NCBI GenBank assembly: GCA_017527905.1
Contig: JAFXPK010000014.1
Span: forward strand, 1-64,000
Origin: Paludibacteraceae bacterium
Lineage (GTDB): Bacteria > Bacteroidota > Bacteroidia > Bacteroidales > Paludibacteraceae
Direction of reading: 5' to 3'
Length of the DNA stretch: 64,000 bases
In this document: piece after piece, positions 33,636 through 42,828 of the stretch
How positions within the stretch are numbered: the stretch's first letter is position 1
Layout: each line of letters begins with the position of its first letter
Made by a program: the position numbers and the translations under genes
Notes under the pieces: model-generated
What the model was told of the DNA's origin: nothing
Database searches by the model: none
Seen by the model: the letters and a program-made list of their open reading frames with translations, nothing else

Positions 33636-33643
33636 CAAAAGTA
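33636..33643 (-). promoter_or_regulatory. -7 box of the pentapeptide/C1 peptidase unit
   Basis: TACTTTTG on the minus strand, 37 bases ahead of the ATG at 33599. Bases 33644-33903 hold no gene. A weak TAACTTTA box at 33857-33864 may serve the plus-strand unit. Confidence 0.45.
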
Positions 33644-33903
33644 GTAAAAATTTTTTTTATTATGGTTGATATAGCCTCTTTTTCCTGAGGATTGTTTCTC
33701 TTTCTTTTTGATAATCAATCGGTAATGATTGTTCCATGGACGGAAATGACGGGGTCGATGTCCGTATGGGCCTTTGCAATAGTTTGTTAGGAGCTGTATT
33801 TGCTCTTTTTTTCCTCTTAATAGGGGAATAAACGCTTTTGCTATTGATAAAATTAGTAACTTTACGCGTTCAAATATAGGTATTAGAATTGTTTATGGAT
33901 AAC

Positions 33904-34467
33904 ATGAGACGATTGATTATAAGTTGGGCCTGTATGATGCTGGCGATACTCCCGTCATTCGCCCAAAAGGATTTCTTCGGGTTCCAAACGCTTTCGTTGG
34001 GCGACGAGTCTTATCAGCTGAAGTGGTCTGCCAAGACGAGGAATGGCCGTGTGATGGAGGAGTTCATCCGTCCGAAGGATAACTTGGCCAAGTTCGAAAA
34101 GAAGGTGGTCTTGGAATTGTCTACCAAGGGCAAGACGAATGTGGACGAGGCGAAAAACCAGATGGCTGATTTGGCTGTCATGAAGGAGCAGAGCATCGTG
34201 TTCAGTTTCGATCAATTGGAGAGTAAATACCCGGACGAGGTCTGGTTGGAGTATACGCAGGGAAACGTGCAGGGGGGAAAGCCTTTTGTCCTCGAATGGA
34301 ACTTCTGCCGCTACAAGAGCGTGGGAGACCGTGTGGTTCTCTTCCGTTTCCGTCATCGCTATTATGACACGAAAGAGCAGACTTTCACGAACACGGTGGC
34401 GAAACACAGAAAAAAATGGATAGAGGAGATTCTCTCTTTCCAAATCCCGGAATTAAATGAAAAATAA
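33904..34467 (+). CDS. Secreted protein of unknown function upstream of ffh
   Basis: 187 residues, not recognised. The signal peptide MRRLIISWACMMLAILPSFA is followed by a mixed alpha/beta region (DEAKNQMADLAVMKEQSIVF) and a C-terminal basic helix. ATGs at 33889 and 33895 are alternative starts. It lies 26 bases before ffh and may be cotranscribed with it. Its role in the periplasm is unknown. Confidence 0.6.
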   Translation: MRRLIISWACMMLAILPSFAQKDFFGFQTLSLGDESYQLKWSAKTRNGRVMEEFIRPKDNLAKFEKKVVLELSTKGKTNVDEAKNQMADLAVMKEQSIVFSFDQLESKYPDEVWLEYTQGNVQGGKPFVLEWNFCRYKSVGDRVVLFRFRHRYYDTKEQTFTNTVAKHRKKWIEEILSFQIPELNEK

Positions 34468-34493
34468 TTAAATATATTGATAGATAATCGGTT

Positions 34494-35813
34494 ATGTTCG
34501 AAAGTTTAGGTGAAAGATTAGAACGTTCCTTCAAGATTTTGAAGGGTGAAGGTAAGATTACAGAGGTTAATGTGGCGGAGACGTTGAAGGATGTCCGTAA
34601 GGCTCTCTTGAACGCCGACGTGAACTATAAGGTGGCGAAGACGTTCACCGACACCGTGAAGGAGAAGGCGCTGGGACAGAATGTGCTCACTTCGGTGAAG
34701 CCGAGCCAATTGATGGTCAAGATCGTGCACGACGAGCTGGCGCAGTTGATGGGCGGTACCTCCACGGATATTAATTTGGATGGTAAGCCTTCGGTGATAT
34801 TGATGTCTGGTTTGCAGGGTTCCGGTAAGACCACTTTCTCCGGGAAACTGGCGAATATGCTCAAAACGAAGAAATCCAAGAACCCGTTCTTGGTGGCTTG
34901 TGACGTCTATCGTCCCGCTGCCATCGAGCAGTTGAAGGTTTTGGGCGAGCAGATCGGTGTGCCTGTATACGCTGAACTGGAGAGCAAGGACCCTGTCTCC
35001 ATCGCAAAGAACGCTATCCAGGAGGCGAAATCCAAGGGACATGACGTTGTGATCATAGATACGGCGGGACGCTTGGCGGTCGACGAACAGATGATGAGTG
35101 AGATCGCCGCTATCAAGGCTGCCATCAATCCGAACGAGATCCTCTTCGTGGTCGATTCCATGACAGGTCAGGATGCCGTGAATACCGCAAAGGAGTTCAA
35201 TGACCGCCTCGACTTCGACGGTGTTGTGCTTACGAAGTTGGATGGTGATACCCGTGGTGGTGCCGCCCTTTCCATCCGTTCCGTGGTGAACAAGCCTATC
35301 AAGTTCATCGGTACGGGCGAGAAGATGGAGGCGATTGACGTCTTCCACCCTGAGCGTATGGCTGACCGTATCCTCGGTATGGGTGATATCGTCTCTTTGG
35401 TGGAGCGTGCGCAGGAACAATACGACGAGAACGAGGCGCGCAAGTTGCAGAAGAAGATTTCGAAGAACCAGTTCGATTTCAATGACTTCTTGGCGCAGAT
35501 CCAGCAGGTGAAGAAGATGGGTAACCTGAAGGATTTGGCTTCCATGATCCCTGGCGTCGGCAAGGCGTTGAAGAACGTCGATATTGATGACAACGCTTTC
35601 AAGAGCGTCGAGGCGATCATCTATTCCATGACGCCCCGCGAGCGCACCAATCCTGCGATTTTGGATAGCTCCCGCCGCATGAGGATCGCGAAGGGTAGTG
35701 GTACAGACATCCAGGAGGTTAATCGCCTTATCAAACAATTCGATGAAACCCGCAAACTGATGCGCGCCATCACGCAGAATCAGGGTGGTAAAATAAAATT
35801 TGGACGTAGATAA
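34494..35813 (+). CDS. ffh: Signal recognition particle protein Ffh
   Basis: 439 residues. The N/G GTPase domain shows GLQGSGKTTFSGKLA (P-loop), DTAGRLAVDEQMM and TKLDGDTRGGAALS. The C-terminal M domain (about 300-430) binds 4.5S RNA and signal peptides, with MIPGVGKALKN and SRRMRIAKGSG. It targets nascent membrane and secreted proteins to the SecYEG translocon with FtsY. The 4.5S RNA gene is not in this window. folD follows after 13 bases. Confidence 0.98.
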   Translation: MFESLGERLERSFKILKGEGKITEVNVAETLKDVRKALLNADVNYKVAKTFTDTVKEKALGQNVLTSVKPSQLMVKIVHDELAQLMGGTSTDINLDGKPSVILMSGLQGSGKTTFSGKLANMLKTKKSKNPFLVACDVYRPAAIEQLKVLGEQIGVPVYAELESKDPVSIAKNAIQEAKSKGHDVVIIDTAGRLAVDEQMMSEIAAIKAAINPNEILFVVDSMTGQDAVNTAKEFNDRLDFDGVVLTKLDGDTRGGAALSIRSVVNKPIKFIGTGEKMEAIDVFHPERMADRILGMGDIVSLVERAQEQYDENEARKLQKKISKNQFDFNDFLAQIQQVKKMGNLKDLASMIPGVGKALKNVDIDDNAFKSVEAIIYSMTPRERTNPAILDSSRRMRIAKGSGTDIQEVNRLIKQFDETRKLMRAITQNQGGKIKFGRR

Positions 35814-35826
35814 TTAATATATTGTT

Positions 35827-36708
35827 ATGCAATTGATTGACGGAAAGGCGATTGCTGATCAAATCAAGCAGGAAATCGCGCAAGAGGTGGCTGACATTAA
35901 GGCTAGGGGAGAGAAGACTCCTCACTTGGCTGTTATCATTGTCGGTCATGACGGAGGTAGTGAAACGTACGTTGCCCACAAGGTGAAGTCTTGTGAACAG
36001 GTCGGATTCAAATCCACGAAGATCTGTTTCGAGGCGGATGTGACGGAAGAGGAACTCCTCAAACAAATTGATGTGTTGAACCATGATGACGATGTGGACG
36101 GATTCATCGTGCAGCTTCCTTTGCCTAAGCATATCTCTGAGCAGAAGGTGATTGAGGCCATCGATTACCGCAAGGACGTGGATGGCTTCCATCCAATCAA
36201 TGTGGGCCGTACCTCTATCGGTCTGCCTTCGTTCGTCTCCGCTACACCGGCGGGTATCCTCGAACTGTTGAAGCGTTACGACATCGACACGAAGGGTAAA
36301 CACTGCGTGGTGATCGGCCGTAGCAATATCGTCGGCAAACCAGTTGCTTCCCTGATGATGCAGAAGGCTTATCCGGGCGACGCTACCGTGACGATCTGCC
36401 ATAGCCGCACGAAGAACCTGAAGGAGTTGACGCTCCAAGCTGATATCCTGATCGCCGCCATGGGTTCCCCTAAGTTCCTTACCGCAGACATGGTGAAGGA
36501 GGGTGCTGTTGTGATCGACGTGGGTACGACGCGTGTGCCTTGCGCTACCACGAAGACTGGCTTCAAACTGACGGGCGACGTCGATTTCGAGAACGTGGCT
36601 CCTAAGTGTAGCTACATCACTCCGGTTCCGGGTGGCGTAGGCCCTATGACGATCTGCTCCTTGCTGAAGAACACTTTGCTCGCAGGCAAGAAGGCGATTT
36701 ATAAGTAA
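35827..36708 (+). CDS. folD: Bifunctional methylenetetrahydrofolate dehydrogenase/cyclohydrolase
   Basis: 293 residues. It interconverts methylene-, methenyl- and 10-formyl-tetrahydrofolate using NADP. Motifs: [20 protein letters not shown] with the catalytic Lys, [19 protein letters not shown] and the Rossmann stretch [16 protein letters not shown], then [11 protein letters not shown]. It sits 13 bases after ffh and 64 before rsmE, probably in one transcript. Confidence 0.98.
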   Translation: MQLIDGKAIADQIKQEIAQEVADIKARGEKTPHLAVIIVGHDGGSETYVAHKVKSCEQVGFKSTKICFEADVTEEELLKQIDVLNHDDDVDGFIVQLPLPKHISEQKVIEAIDYRKDVDGFHPINVGRTSIGLPSFVSATPAGILELLKRYDIDTKGKHCVVIGRSNIVGKPVASLMMQKAYPGDATVTICHSRTKNLKELTLQADILIAAMGSPKFLTADMVKEGAVVIDVGTTRVPCATTKTGFKLTGDVDFENVAPKCSYITPVPGGVGPMTICSLLKNTLLAGKKAIYK

Positions 36709-36772
36709 TTAAAGTCTTAATTGAATACATTGTGGGGACATATTTCGGTGTGTCCCTACTTATTTTTAGCAT

Positions 36773-37474
36773 ATGTTTTTTTACGCACCGGATATAGCAA
36801 AATCTAATTTTCTGTCGGAGGAGGAGTCCCAACATGCCGTGAAGGTCCTTCGTCTGAAGGAGGGCGACACCGTTGAATTGGTAGATGGCTGCGGCAATTA
36901 TTATACGGCTGAGATTTCCTTCGCCCACCATAAGAAGTGTGAAGTGCGTGTGTTGGAGAAGAGAGAAGCGTTTAACGTGCTTCCTTGCCATATCCATATC
37001 GCCATCGCACCTACGAAGAACATGGACCGCATGGAGTGGTTCGCCGAGAAGGTGACGGAGGTGGGGGTGAGTGAGGTCACTCCTTTGTTGTGCGACCATT
37101 CGGAACGTAAGGTGGTGAAGACCGATCGTCTGGAGAAGATCATGGTATCTGCCATGAAACAGTCAAAGAAAGCTATGCTGCCTACTCTGAACGAGATGAC
37201 TCCGTTCTCTCAATTCATTAAGAAATATGCTGATTTCGAGGGTGAGAAGTATATCGCCCATTGCTATGAGCAGGACAAGAAGTCTCTCGCCAATGTCTAT
37301 GGAAAATCTTCCGATGTGATTGTCTTGATCGGCCCTGAAGGTGATTTCAGCGAGGAGGAGGTCCGTCTGGCCTTGGAGAATGGGTTCGTCCCTGTCTCGC
37401 TAGGAAATAGTCGCCTGCGCACCGAAACGGCTGGTCTGATGGCTTGCCATACGATTCATGTGCTGAATGAATAG
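36773..37474 (+). CDS. rsmE: 16S rRNA (uracil-1498-N3)-methyltransferase
   Basis: 233 residues. N-terminal PUA-like domain (LSEEESQHAVKVLRLKEGD), then a SPOUT methyltransferase fold with the trefoil-knot motifs IGPEGDFSEEEV and SLGNSRLRTETAG. It methylates U1498 of 16S rRNA in the small subunit. It is last of the ffh-folD-rsmE group. Confidence 0.96.
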   Translation: MFFYAPDIAKSNFLSEEESQHAVKVLRLKEGDTVELVDGCGNYYTAEISFAHHKKCEVRVLEKREAFNVLPCHIHIAIAPTKNMDRMEWFAEKVTEVGVSEVTPLLCDHSERKVVKTDRLEKIMVSAMKQSKKAMLPTLNEMTPFSQFIKKYADFEGEKYIAHCYEQDKKSLANVYGKSSDVIVLIGPEGDFSEEEVRLALENGFVPVSLGNSRLRTETAGLMACHTIHVLNE

Positions 37475-37507
37475 ACTTTAGGCGCTAGACATTAGATGTT
37501 CTGTTGC

Positions 37508-39844
37508 CTATTTCGCGAAGTATCTTTTCCTGAGGAGTATAGAGCGTTGGTCACCGCCTAGGTTGACCTCCTTTTGGAGACATATGTCTGTGCTGGATGC
37601 GCCTATTTTCACGATATATTTACCTCCATTGATCGACCATCTGCCTTTGTTATAGAATCCGAATTGCTCTGCGCTGAGGACAAACTCCACTGTTTTCGTT
37701 TCGCCTGGCTTTAGCGATACACGTTTGAATCCTTGCAGTTGTATCGGTTTGATCTTAGTCGGTAATTGCATGTGTATAGGCGAAAGGTATATTTGCACGA
37801 TTTCATCACCTTCGTATTTGCCTGTGTTGGTCACGTCGAAACTAAGTTCTATCTCCGGATCTGTGGTTTGGAAATTGGAGCTCATGTCTAAATTGGAGTA
37901 TTCGAAAGTGGTGTAGGAGAGTCCGTAGCCGAACGGGTAGGCGATTCGCTTGTCGTTCTCAAGCCCGTAATTATAGCATATAGGCTCATGGATCTCCTCC
38001 GCAGGGTAGCTGACGCTCAGCTTGCCGGAAGGGTTGACATTGCCGTATAGGATGTCCGCCAATGCGTTTCCGCCCTCTTCGCCAGGGTACCAAGCTTGTA
38101 TGATGGCGGCGCATTTATCCGCGATGTCTGAGATGATCTGTGCGCGTCCTCCGAAAAGGATGAGCACGACAGGTTTGCCTGTGGCGATGAGTTTCTTCAC
38201 ATATTGTTCCTGTTCACCCGGAAGGCGTAGGGTGGTACGGTCTCTGTTCTCTCCGCATAGGATGACGTTTTCTCCCATGGCGGCGATGATGACGTCGCTT
38301 TGTGCGGCCATCTTCAGTGCGGCTGCGCTATCTGCTTTCTCTCCGCTGTCGATGCGGCGGTTCTGGATGGATTTCATGTATGCGGCACGTGCGTCACCTC
38401 CCTCTTCAATGATGGTCTCCACTTTCTCGGTCCAATCGCAACCTCTGCTGTACTCCAGCGTGCATTCTTGGGGCAGTTTATTGGTCATTCCCTCTTTGAG
38501 GCTGACGATGTGCGGGTGCATGTCGTCTTCAATCTTCTGCTGCCAGAAATATCGCATGGAGTGGTAGGTGTAGTCGCCTAACATTGCCCACATGCTATGT
38601 GCGTTCGGTCCTGTCAGAAATATCTTTTCGGGACGGATGAGCGGGAGCGTTCCGTCGTTTTTCAGAAGCACGACTGATTGTGTGGCGAGTCTGTAGGCTG
38701 TCTCTCTCTCTTCCTGAGTGTCGAATTCGATGTGCCCCTCCTCGTAGAGTTTCACGTCTTTGTCCAACAGTCCTAACATGGCTTTCAGCCTCAAAACACG
38801 TTTGACAGCCCCTTCGAGAGTCTTCTCGCTGACCAACCCTTTCTGCAGTGCCTCTGGCAAGTATTTGTAGCAGTCTCCGTTCGGTAGGTCTACGTCGTTG
38901 CCGTTGTTGATGGCCTCGACTGCTTTCCTCAGCGTGTCCTCGCTTTCGTCCGACTGGTCGACGGACCAGTAGTCGCTGAAGGTGGTTCCCTCAAATTGTA
39001 GGTAGGTGCGGAGAATGTGTTGCTGTAACTGCTTGTTCCTTACGCATTTCGTTCCTTGGAACGGGTGATAGCCTGTCATGATGCACTGGCTTTTCCCTTC
39101 ACGGATGATGGCTTCGTGCGGCATGATGATGTCCTCCATCAACTCTTTTTCAGGGGCATCGCATCCTCCACCATAGCCTAGGAAGTGTTTGCTACAGGCT
39201 GCGATGCCGGTCTTCAGATCATCGCCTTGTAACCCTTTTACAAAGGCTACACCCATGGCAGCGGAGAGGTAACCATCCTCTCCATACGATTCTTCCAACC
39301 GGTTGAAGGATGGGTTGCGGACTACATCAACCATAGGTGACAGCGCCATGCGACCTCCTATTTTCCTGAAATTGTTGGCTGTTTGTCGAGTCTTGGTCTC
39401 TGCCAGCTCAGGGTTGAAGGAGCAGGCGAGTCCTATTTGTTGCGGATAAACGGTCGCATCGTAGGTGGCGATGCCGCTCAGCACCTCCTCGTGGAAGATG
39501 GCGGGTATGCCGTTGGGCGTGTTGTGGATGAGCCAATCCTGCATCTTCGCCACCATGTCGCGCAGTTCGTCCGGACTCTTCCTTTGCCCGACAGCGTATT
39601 GTGAGAAATGCCCGATGCCGTTTTTCAGCTCACGTTCGCACTTTAGCGTGTCGAGTGTGCCGTCCTCGTGGAAGTAGTTTTCCACATGGATCTTTCCGCA
39701 TAGCTGTGCGATGCGTTCCTCTTGGCTCATCTTGTCGTACAATTCATCCACTTGCTCGTCGATCGAATCTTTTATTATGTTTGCGCACGATGCCATTATC
39801 GTCGTTGCCCCAATTAGAATAATTGTCTTAATATTTCTTTTCAT
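37508..39844 (-). CDS. GH3 beta-glucosidase/xylosidase lipoprotein
   Basis: 778 residues. The signal ends in ATTIMASC, a lipobox, so it sits in the periplasm or at the surface. GH3 N-domain: CGKIHVENYFHEDG opening, KHFLGYGGG, and the nucleophile Asp in TTFSDYWSVDQ; the usual SDW reads SDY here. The alpha/beta sandwich domain has VVLLKNDGTLPL and VVILFGGRA, and an FnIII-like tail follows (GDEIVQIYLSP). GH3 enzymes release terminal glucose or xylose from oligosaccharides, compatible with the GH74 enzyme 16 kb away. It stands alone, with a TATCTTTG box at 39925-39918. Confidence 0.93.
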   Translation of the reverse strand: MKRNIKTIILIGATTIMASCANIIKDSIDEQVDELYDKMSQEERIAQLCGKIHVENYFHEDGTLDTLKCERELKNGIGHFSQYAVGQRKSPDELRDMVAKMQDWLIHNTPNGIPAIFHEEVLSGIATYDATVYPQQIGLACSFNPELAETKTRQTANNFRKIGGRMALSPMVDVVRNPSFNRLEESYGEDGYLSAAMGVAFVKGLQGDDLKTGIAACSKHFLGYGGGCDAPEKELMEDIIMPHEAIIREGKSQCIMTGYHPFQGTKCVRNKQLQQHILRTYLQFEGTTFSDYWSVDQSDESEDTLRKAVEAINNGNDVDLPNGDCYKYLPEALQKGLVSEKTLEGAVKRVLRLKAMLGLLDKDVKLYEEGHIEFDTQEERETAYRLATQSVVLLKNDGTLPLIRPEKIFLTGPNAHSMWAMLGDYTYHSMRYFWQQKIEDDMHPHIVSLKEGMTNKLPQECTLEYSRGCDWTEKVETIIEEGGDARAAYMKSIQNRRIDSGEKADSAAALKMAAQSDVIIAAMGENVILCGENRDRTTLRLPGEQEQYVKKLIATGKPVVLILFGGRAQIISDIADKCAAIIQAWYPGEEGGNALADILYGNVNPSGKLSVSYPAEEIHEPICYNYGLENDKRIAYPFGYGLSYTTFEYSNLDMSSNFQTTDPEIELSFDVTNTGKYEGDEIVQIYLSPIHMQLPTKIKPIQLQGFKRVSLKPGETKTVEFVLSAEQFGFYNKGRWSINGGKYIVKIGASSTDICLQKEVNLGGDQRSILLRKRYFAK

Positions 39845-39917
39845 TGTGTGTCAGTCAGAATGTGATAGATTCGTTGTCGGTTAATTACTAATATCACCTT
39901 ACGAAACATTCGTAGTA

Positions 39918-39925
39918 CAAAGATA
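39918..39925 (-). promoter_or_regulatory. -7 box of the GH3 gene
   Basis: TATCTTTG on the minus strand, 74 bases ahead of the ATG at 39844. No good -33 element. A (TA)n run follows at about 39941-39952. Confidence 0.5.
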
Positions 39926-40042
39926 GGAATTTAGACGTTGTATATATATATATCATGTCATTTTTGATGGATGATTTTATTTTTTTTTGATGGATTGATT
40001 AACTGTTATTAACAAAAAAAAACTTGCATCGATATGCTTTCG

Positions 40043-40073
40043 ATTGCTGGTTGCGTTTTCTTTTCTACATTTG
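40043..40073 (+). promoter_or_regulatory. Promoter of the metallophosphoesterase gene
   Basis: ATTG (40043-40046) and TACATTTG (40066-40073) are 19 bases apart, so transcription starts near 40080, just ahead of the coding frame. Confidence 0.7.
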
Positions 40074-40097
40074 GCGCCGAATTAAATGTTGATAGTT

Positions 40098-41111
40098 ATG
40101 TCTTTGAAATTCGTTTTACTGTTGCCGATCCTTTGGGCATTAGTGCTGTTTTTCTCCATTCATCTGTTATGGGGTGTCTTTTGGTTGTTAGGCAAATGTC
40201 TCCATTTCTCAGTCTCCTATACGCCATGGAAATGGACCGCCATCGGTTTGGTTTTGTTGTCTTGGTCCGTTATCGCATACGGGTATTTTGTCGGACGTTT
40301 CAGGTTGGATGTCAATAGGGTAGAGTTTGCCCATACGGATGTGCCTCCCTCCTTTGACGGTTATCGTATTGTCCACATATCAGACTTGCATCTTTCCACG
40401 TTTAATGATAGACCGAAGGCGTTGGAACGTTTTGTGGATAGTGTGAACGCACAACATCCTGATTTGATATGTTTTACGGGCGATTTGGTGACGATAGGCA
40501 AAGAGGAGGCTGTGCCTTTCACGACTGTGCTGAAAAAGATGAAGGCGAAGGATGGGGTGATGGCTGTGTTGGGTAACCATGATTTCCTGATTTATCGTCG
40601 TGACTTTGCGAACAATGCCGCACGGATGCGTGCGGTTGAGGAGTTGGCGGATTATATGCGTGACGACCTAGGATGGTGTCTTTTGCGCAATGAGAATAGG
40701 CTGATTGCAAGGGAAAAGGATACGTTGTGTGTCCTAGGAGTTGACAACCATTCCTGCTCTGACCAGGGTTTCCACACGGTGGCGTACGGTGATCTATCCA
40801 AGGCGATGGCTGATGCTTCTGGTTTCAAGATCCTTTTGAGTCACGATCCCACGCATTGGAGGTCGGAAGTGTTGCCCCAAACGGATATTCCCCTTACGCT
40901 TTCAGGTCATACGCACGATGCCCAGTTGCGCCTCTTCGGATGGTCTCCGGCTTCCCGAATGTTCCCTGAACATGCGGGTCTATATTCCGCTGACGGGGAA
41001 TATGGCGAGCAATTTTTGTATGTGAATGTGGGGACGGGCTGTACGTTCCCTGTCCGTGTCGGTGTGGATGCGGAGATTACGGTGATTGAACTGAAGAGAG
41101 TTAAGAGCTAA
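40098..41111 (+). CDS. Membrane-anchored metallophosphoesterase
   Basis: 337 residues. Two N-terminal membrane helices (about residues 5-30 and 50-70) precede a calcineurin-like phosphoesterase domain: HISDLHLS, FTGDLVTIG, LGNHDFLI, LLSHDPTH and LSGHTHDAQLRLFG carry the two-metal-binding residues. Similar YkuE/YaeI-type proteins act on phospholipid or nucleotide-linked substrates; the substrate is unknown. ATG 40086 is an alternative start. The stop codon lies inside a GTTAAGAG micro-repeat that continues downstream. Confidence 0.9.
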   Translation: MSLKFVLLLPILWALVLFFSIHLLWGVFWLLGKCLHFSVSYTPWKWTAIGLVLLSWSVIAYGYFVGRFRLDVNRVEFAHTDVPPSFDGYRIVHISDLHLSTFNDRPKALERFVDSVNAQHPDLICFTGDLVTIGKEEAVPFTTVLKKMKAKDGVMAVLGNHDFLIYRRDFANNAARMRAVEELADYMRDDLGWCLLRNENRLIAREKDTLCVLGVDNHSCSDQGFHTVAYGDLSKAMADASGFKILLSHDPTHWRSEVLPQTDIPLTLSGHTHDAQLRLFGWSPASRMFPEHAGLYSADGEYGEQFLYVNVGTGCTFPVRVGVDAEITVIELKRVKS

Positions 41112-41190
41112 GAATTAGGCGTTGGTCGGAAGTTGAGAGTTAAGAGTTCGATTAGAGTTTTTAGTGTTAGGGTTAGGTTAGGGGGACTGA
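41097..41190. repeat. Degenerate GTTAAGAG micro-repeat overlapping a stop codon
   Basis: Units such as AGAGTTAAGAGCTAAGAATT, then GTTGAGAGTTAAGAGTTCGA, then TTTTTAGTGTTAGGGTTAGG follow directly from the last codons of the metallophosphoesterase gene. The last three codons and the stop are built of repeat sequence. Confidence 0.65.
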
Positions 41191-41208
41191 TTAATTAGGT
41201 GTGAAATG

Positions 41209-41242
41209 AATAAGGGAGGCATCCGACGATGTCTCCCTTATT
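41209..41242 (-). terminator. Stem-loop after the OmpA-type gene
   Basis: AATAAGGGAG (41209-41218) and CTCCCTTATT (41233-41242) are perfect inverted repeats just beyond the stop of the minus-strand OmpA gene. The T-run is weak in both directions. Confidence 0.6.
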
Positions 41243-41264
41243 ATGTGTTTAGGGTAGGTGTTGT

Positions 41265-42806
41265 TTATTTCCCACCTATTTTGAGTTCTTCCTCGCCCTC
41301 TTCCTCTTCGATGCTTGCGTCGTTTGTTGAAGATGCGCCTGAGTCCACAAGATCCAATTCCACGCGTCTGTTCTGCTCGCGTCCCTCCGGCGTGTCGTTG
41401 GAAGCGATAGGCTCGGTTTCTCCCTTGCTTACGCAGCCGATACGGTTACGAGGAATGTTCTTTCTCACGAGTGCGTTCTTGAACGCCTCCGCGCGGTGTT
41501 GGCCGTTCACGATATTCTTGGCAGGTGTGCCTGAATTGTCGGTGTGGCCCGTGATGATGATCTTCGCCTCCGGATTTGACTCCAGGTACTTACGTACGGT
41601 CAGGAAGTATTGATCCGCCTCTTTCGGGAAGAGTGGGGAAGCGTTGACGTTCGCGTATTTAGCCGCATTCTTGATCTCCTTCAAAGCTGCTATAGCTTCC
41701 TTCCTTAAGGATTCGTCGATTACTGTGGCTGGTTGCTCAACGTTTTTGTCCTCTTGAGGTTTTGTCTTGTTTCCTGGCTCTTGTTTGCGACCTGTACCCT
41801 CAGCCTTGGCGGCACGTTTGGCTGCTGCCGCTTCCGCTTCGCTTCTCACGCGTTCGTCCAGAACTTTGTTGACCTCGCTGATCTCCTTCTCCGTATCGTG
41901 GAATGAGATGTAAAATCCCACCTTCAAGCCAGCCTCGATAGGGGTGATCTTGGAGACTTGGTTGCTGGAATATATGCCAGCGTATTCATGTTCCTGTGCC
42001 TTGTAGAGATTGTTGTCGTTTCCCTTGCAAACATTGAGTAAACCGTAGCTACCGTAGAGACCAATGTAGAGCGCACATTCGTTTGTCAGCTTTTTAAGTA
42101 TGCCAAGGTCTGCTATCGCATTCACGCCAAATTTGTATTTGATCTTTCCTTTCTCCTCATCGTCGGCCATGTGTACGCCTACATCATCATGATCCTTCAA
42201 TTTGTCCATAGGATAATCCGTTTGTTCGAAAAGGATGGAGTTGTTGTAATATCCTTCGGTTGGTTTGTATTTGCCGGCGATAGGGAGGGAGAGTGATGCG
42301 CCTAATGCGGCATGGAAACTGCATGGCTTGGTGGCTCCCGTAGAGATGACAAACTGAACGGGTATCTCGATGGCCATCATGTTCTCTTTCTCATGCCAAT
42401 CCTGGAATTCTGAGGTGTAGGATTGCGCTTTTTGTCCGTTACCATTCCACTCCCCTTCTTTTGATATGTAGTTGGGGGTGACCTCCTTGCATGTGCTTGT
42501 AGTGGCCGAGTTCCTCAGCGTCATTTTCAGACCTGTGCCGAAACCCACCACCTTTGGAACCACCTCGTATCTGGCCTCGAACATTCCTCCGAAACCTTTC
42601 TCCCAATGACCGTAGAGTGGGTCGCTCATCATGGTGTGCAGACCTCCTCCTATGTTGAAGTTCAGATGATGATCCAAGAAATATTGTGCGGCAGGCTCCT
42701 CAACGAATGTCTCCTCGACAGCAGTGGAGTCCGCTTTCGTCTCTTGGGCAGTGACAACCATGGCGGGTGTCAAACTCATCCAAAGTATTAATATCGCTCT
42801 TCTCAT
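41265..42806 (-). CDS. OmpA-type outer membrane protein paired with the Cys3-His repeat protein
   Basis: 513 residues. A signal peptide is followed by a beta-barrel-like N-terminal region of about 300 residues (FNIGGGLHTMMSDPLYG, EAGLKVGFYISF), an Ala/Lys/Glu linker, and a C-terminal OmpA peptidoglycan domain (ADQYFLTVRKYLESNPEAKI, ITGHTDNSGTPAKN, REQNRRVELDL). It ends in an acidic tail of repeated Glu. It begins 22 bases after the stop of the giant T9SS gene, so both are one transcription unit. A barrel-plus-OmpA protein encoded beside a secreted giant could hold it on the outer membrane (inference). Confidence 0.85.
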   Translation of the reverse strand: MRRAILILWMSLTPAMVVTAQETKADSTAVEETFVEEPAAQYFLDHHLNFNIGGGLHTMMSDPLYGHWEKGFGGMFEARYEVVPKVVGFGTGLKMTLRNSATTSTCKEVTPNYISKEGEWNGNGQKAQSYTSEFQDWHEKENMMAIEIPVQFVISTGATKPCSFHAALGASLSLPIAGKYKPTEGYYNNSILFEQTDYPMDKLKDHDDVGVHMADDEEKGKIKYKFGVNAIADLGILKKLTNECALYIGLYGSYGLLNVCKGNDNNLYKAQEHEYAGIYSSNQVSKITPIEAGLKVGFYISFHDTEKEISEVNKVLDERVRSEAEAAAAKRAAKAEGTGRKQEPGNKTKPQEDKNVEQPATVIDESLRKEAIAALKEIKNAAKYANVNASPLFPKEADQYFLTVRKYLESNPEAKIIITGHTDNSGTPAKNIVNGQHRAEAFKNALVRKNIPRNRIGCVSKGETEPIASNDTPEGREQNRRVELDLVDSGASSTNDASIEEEEGEEELKIGGK

Positions 42807-42828
42807 GTGCTAACTTTTTTTCTTGGTG

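Noticed and set aside
34518..35738. 406-residue frame antisense to ffh
   Set aside because: Shadow of a highly conserved gene; Arg/His/Leu-rich, matching nothing.
39941..39952. (TA)n run before the metallophosphoesterase gene
   Set aside because: A short simple-sequence tract in an AT-rich spacer, no sign of an element or operator.
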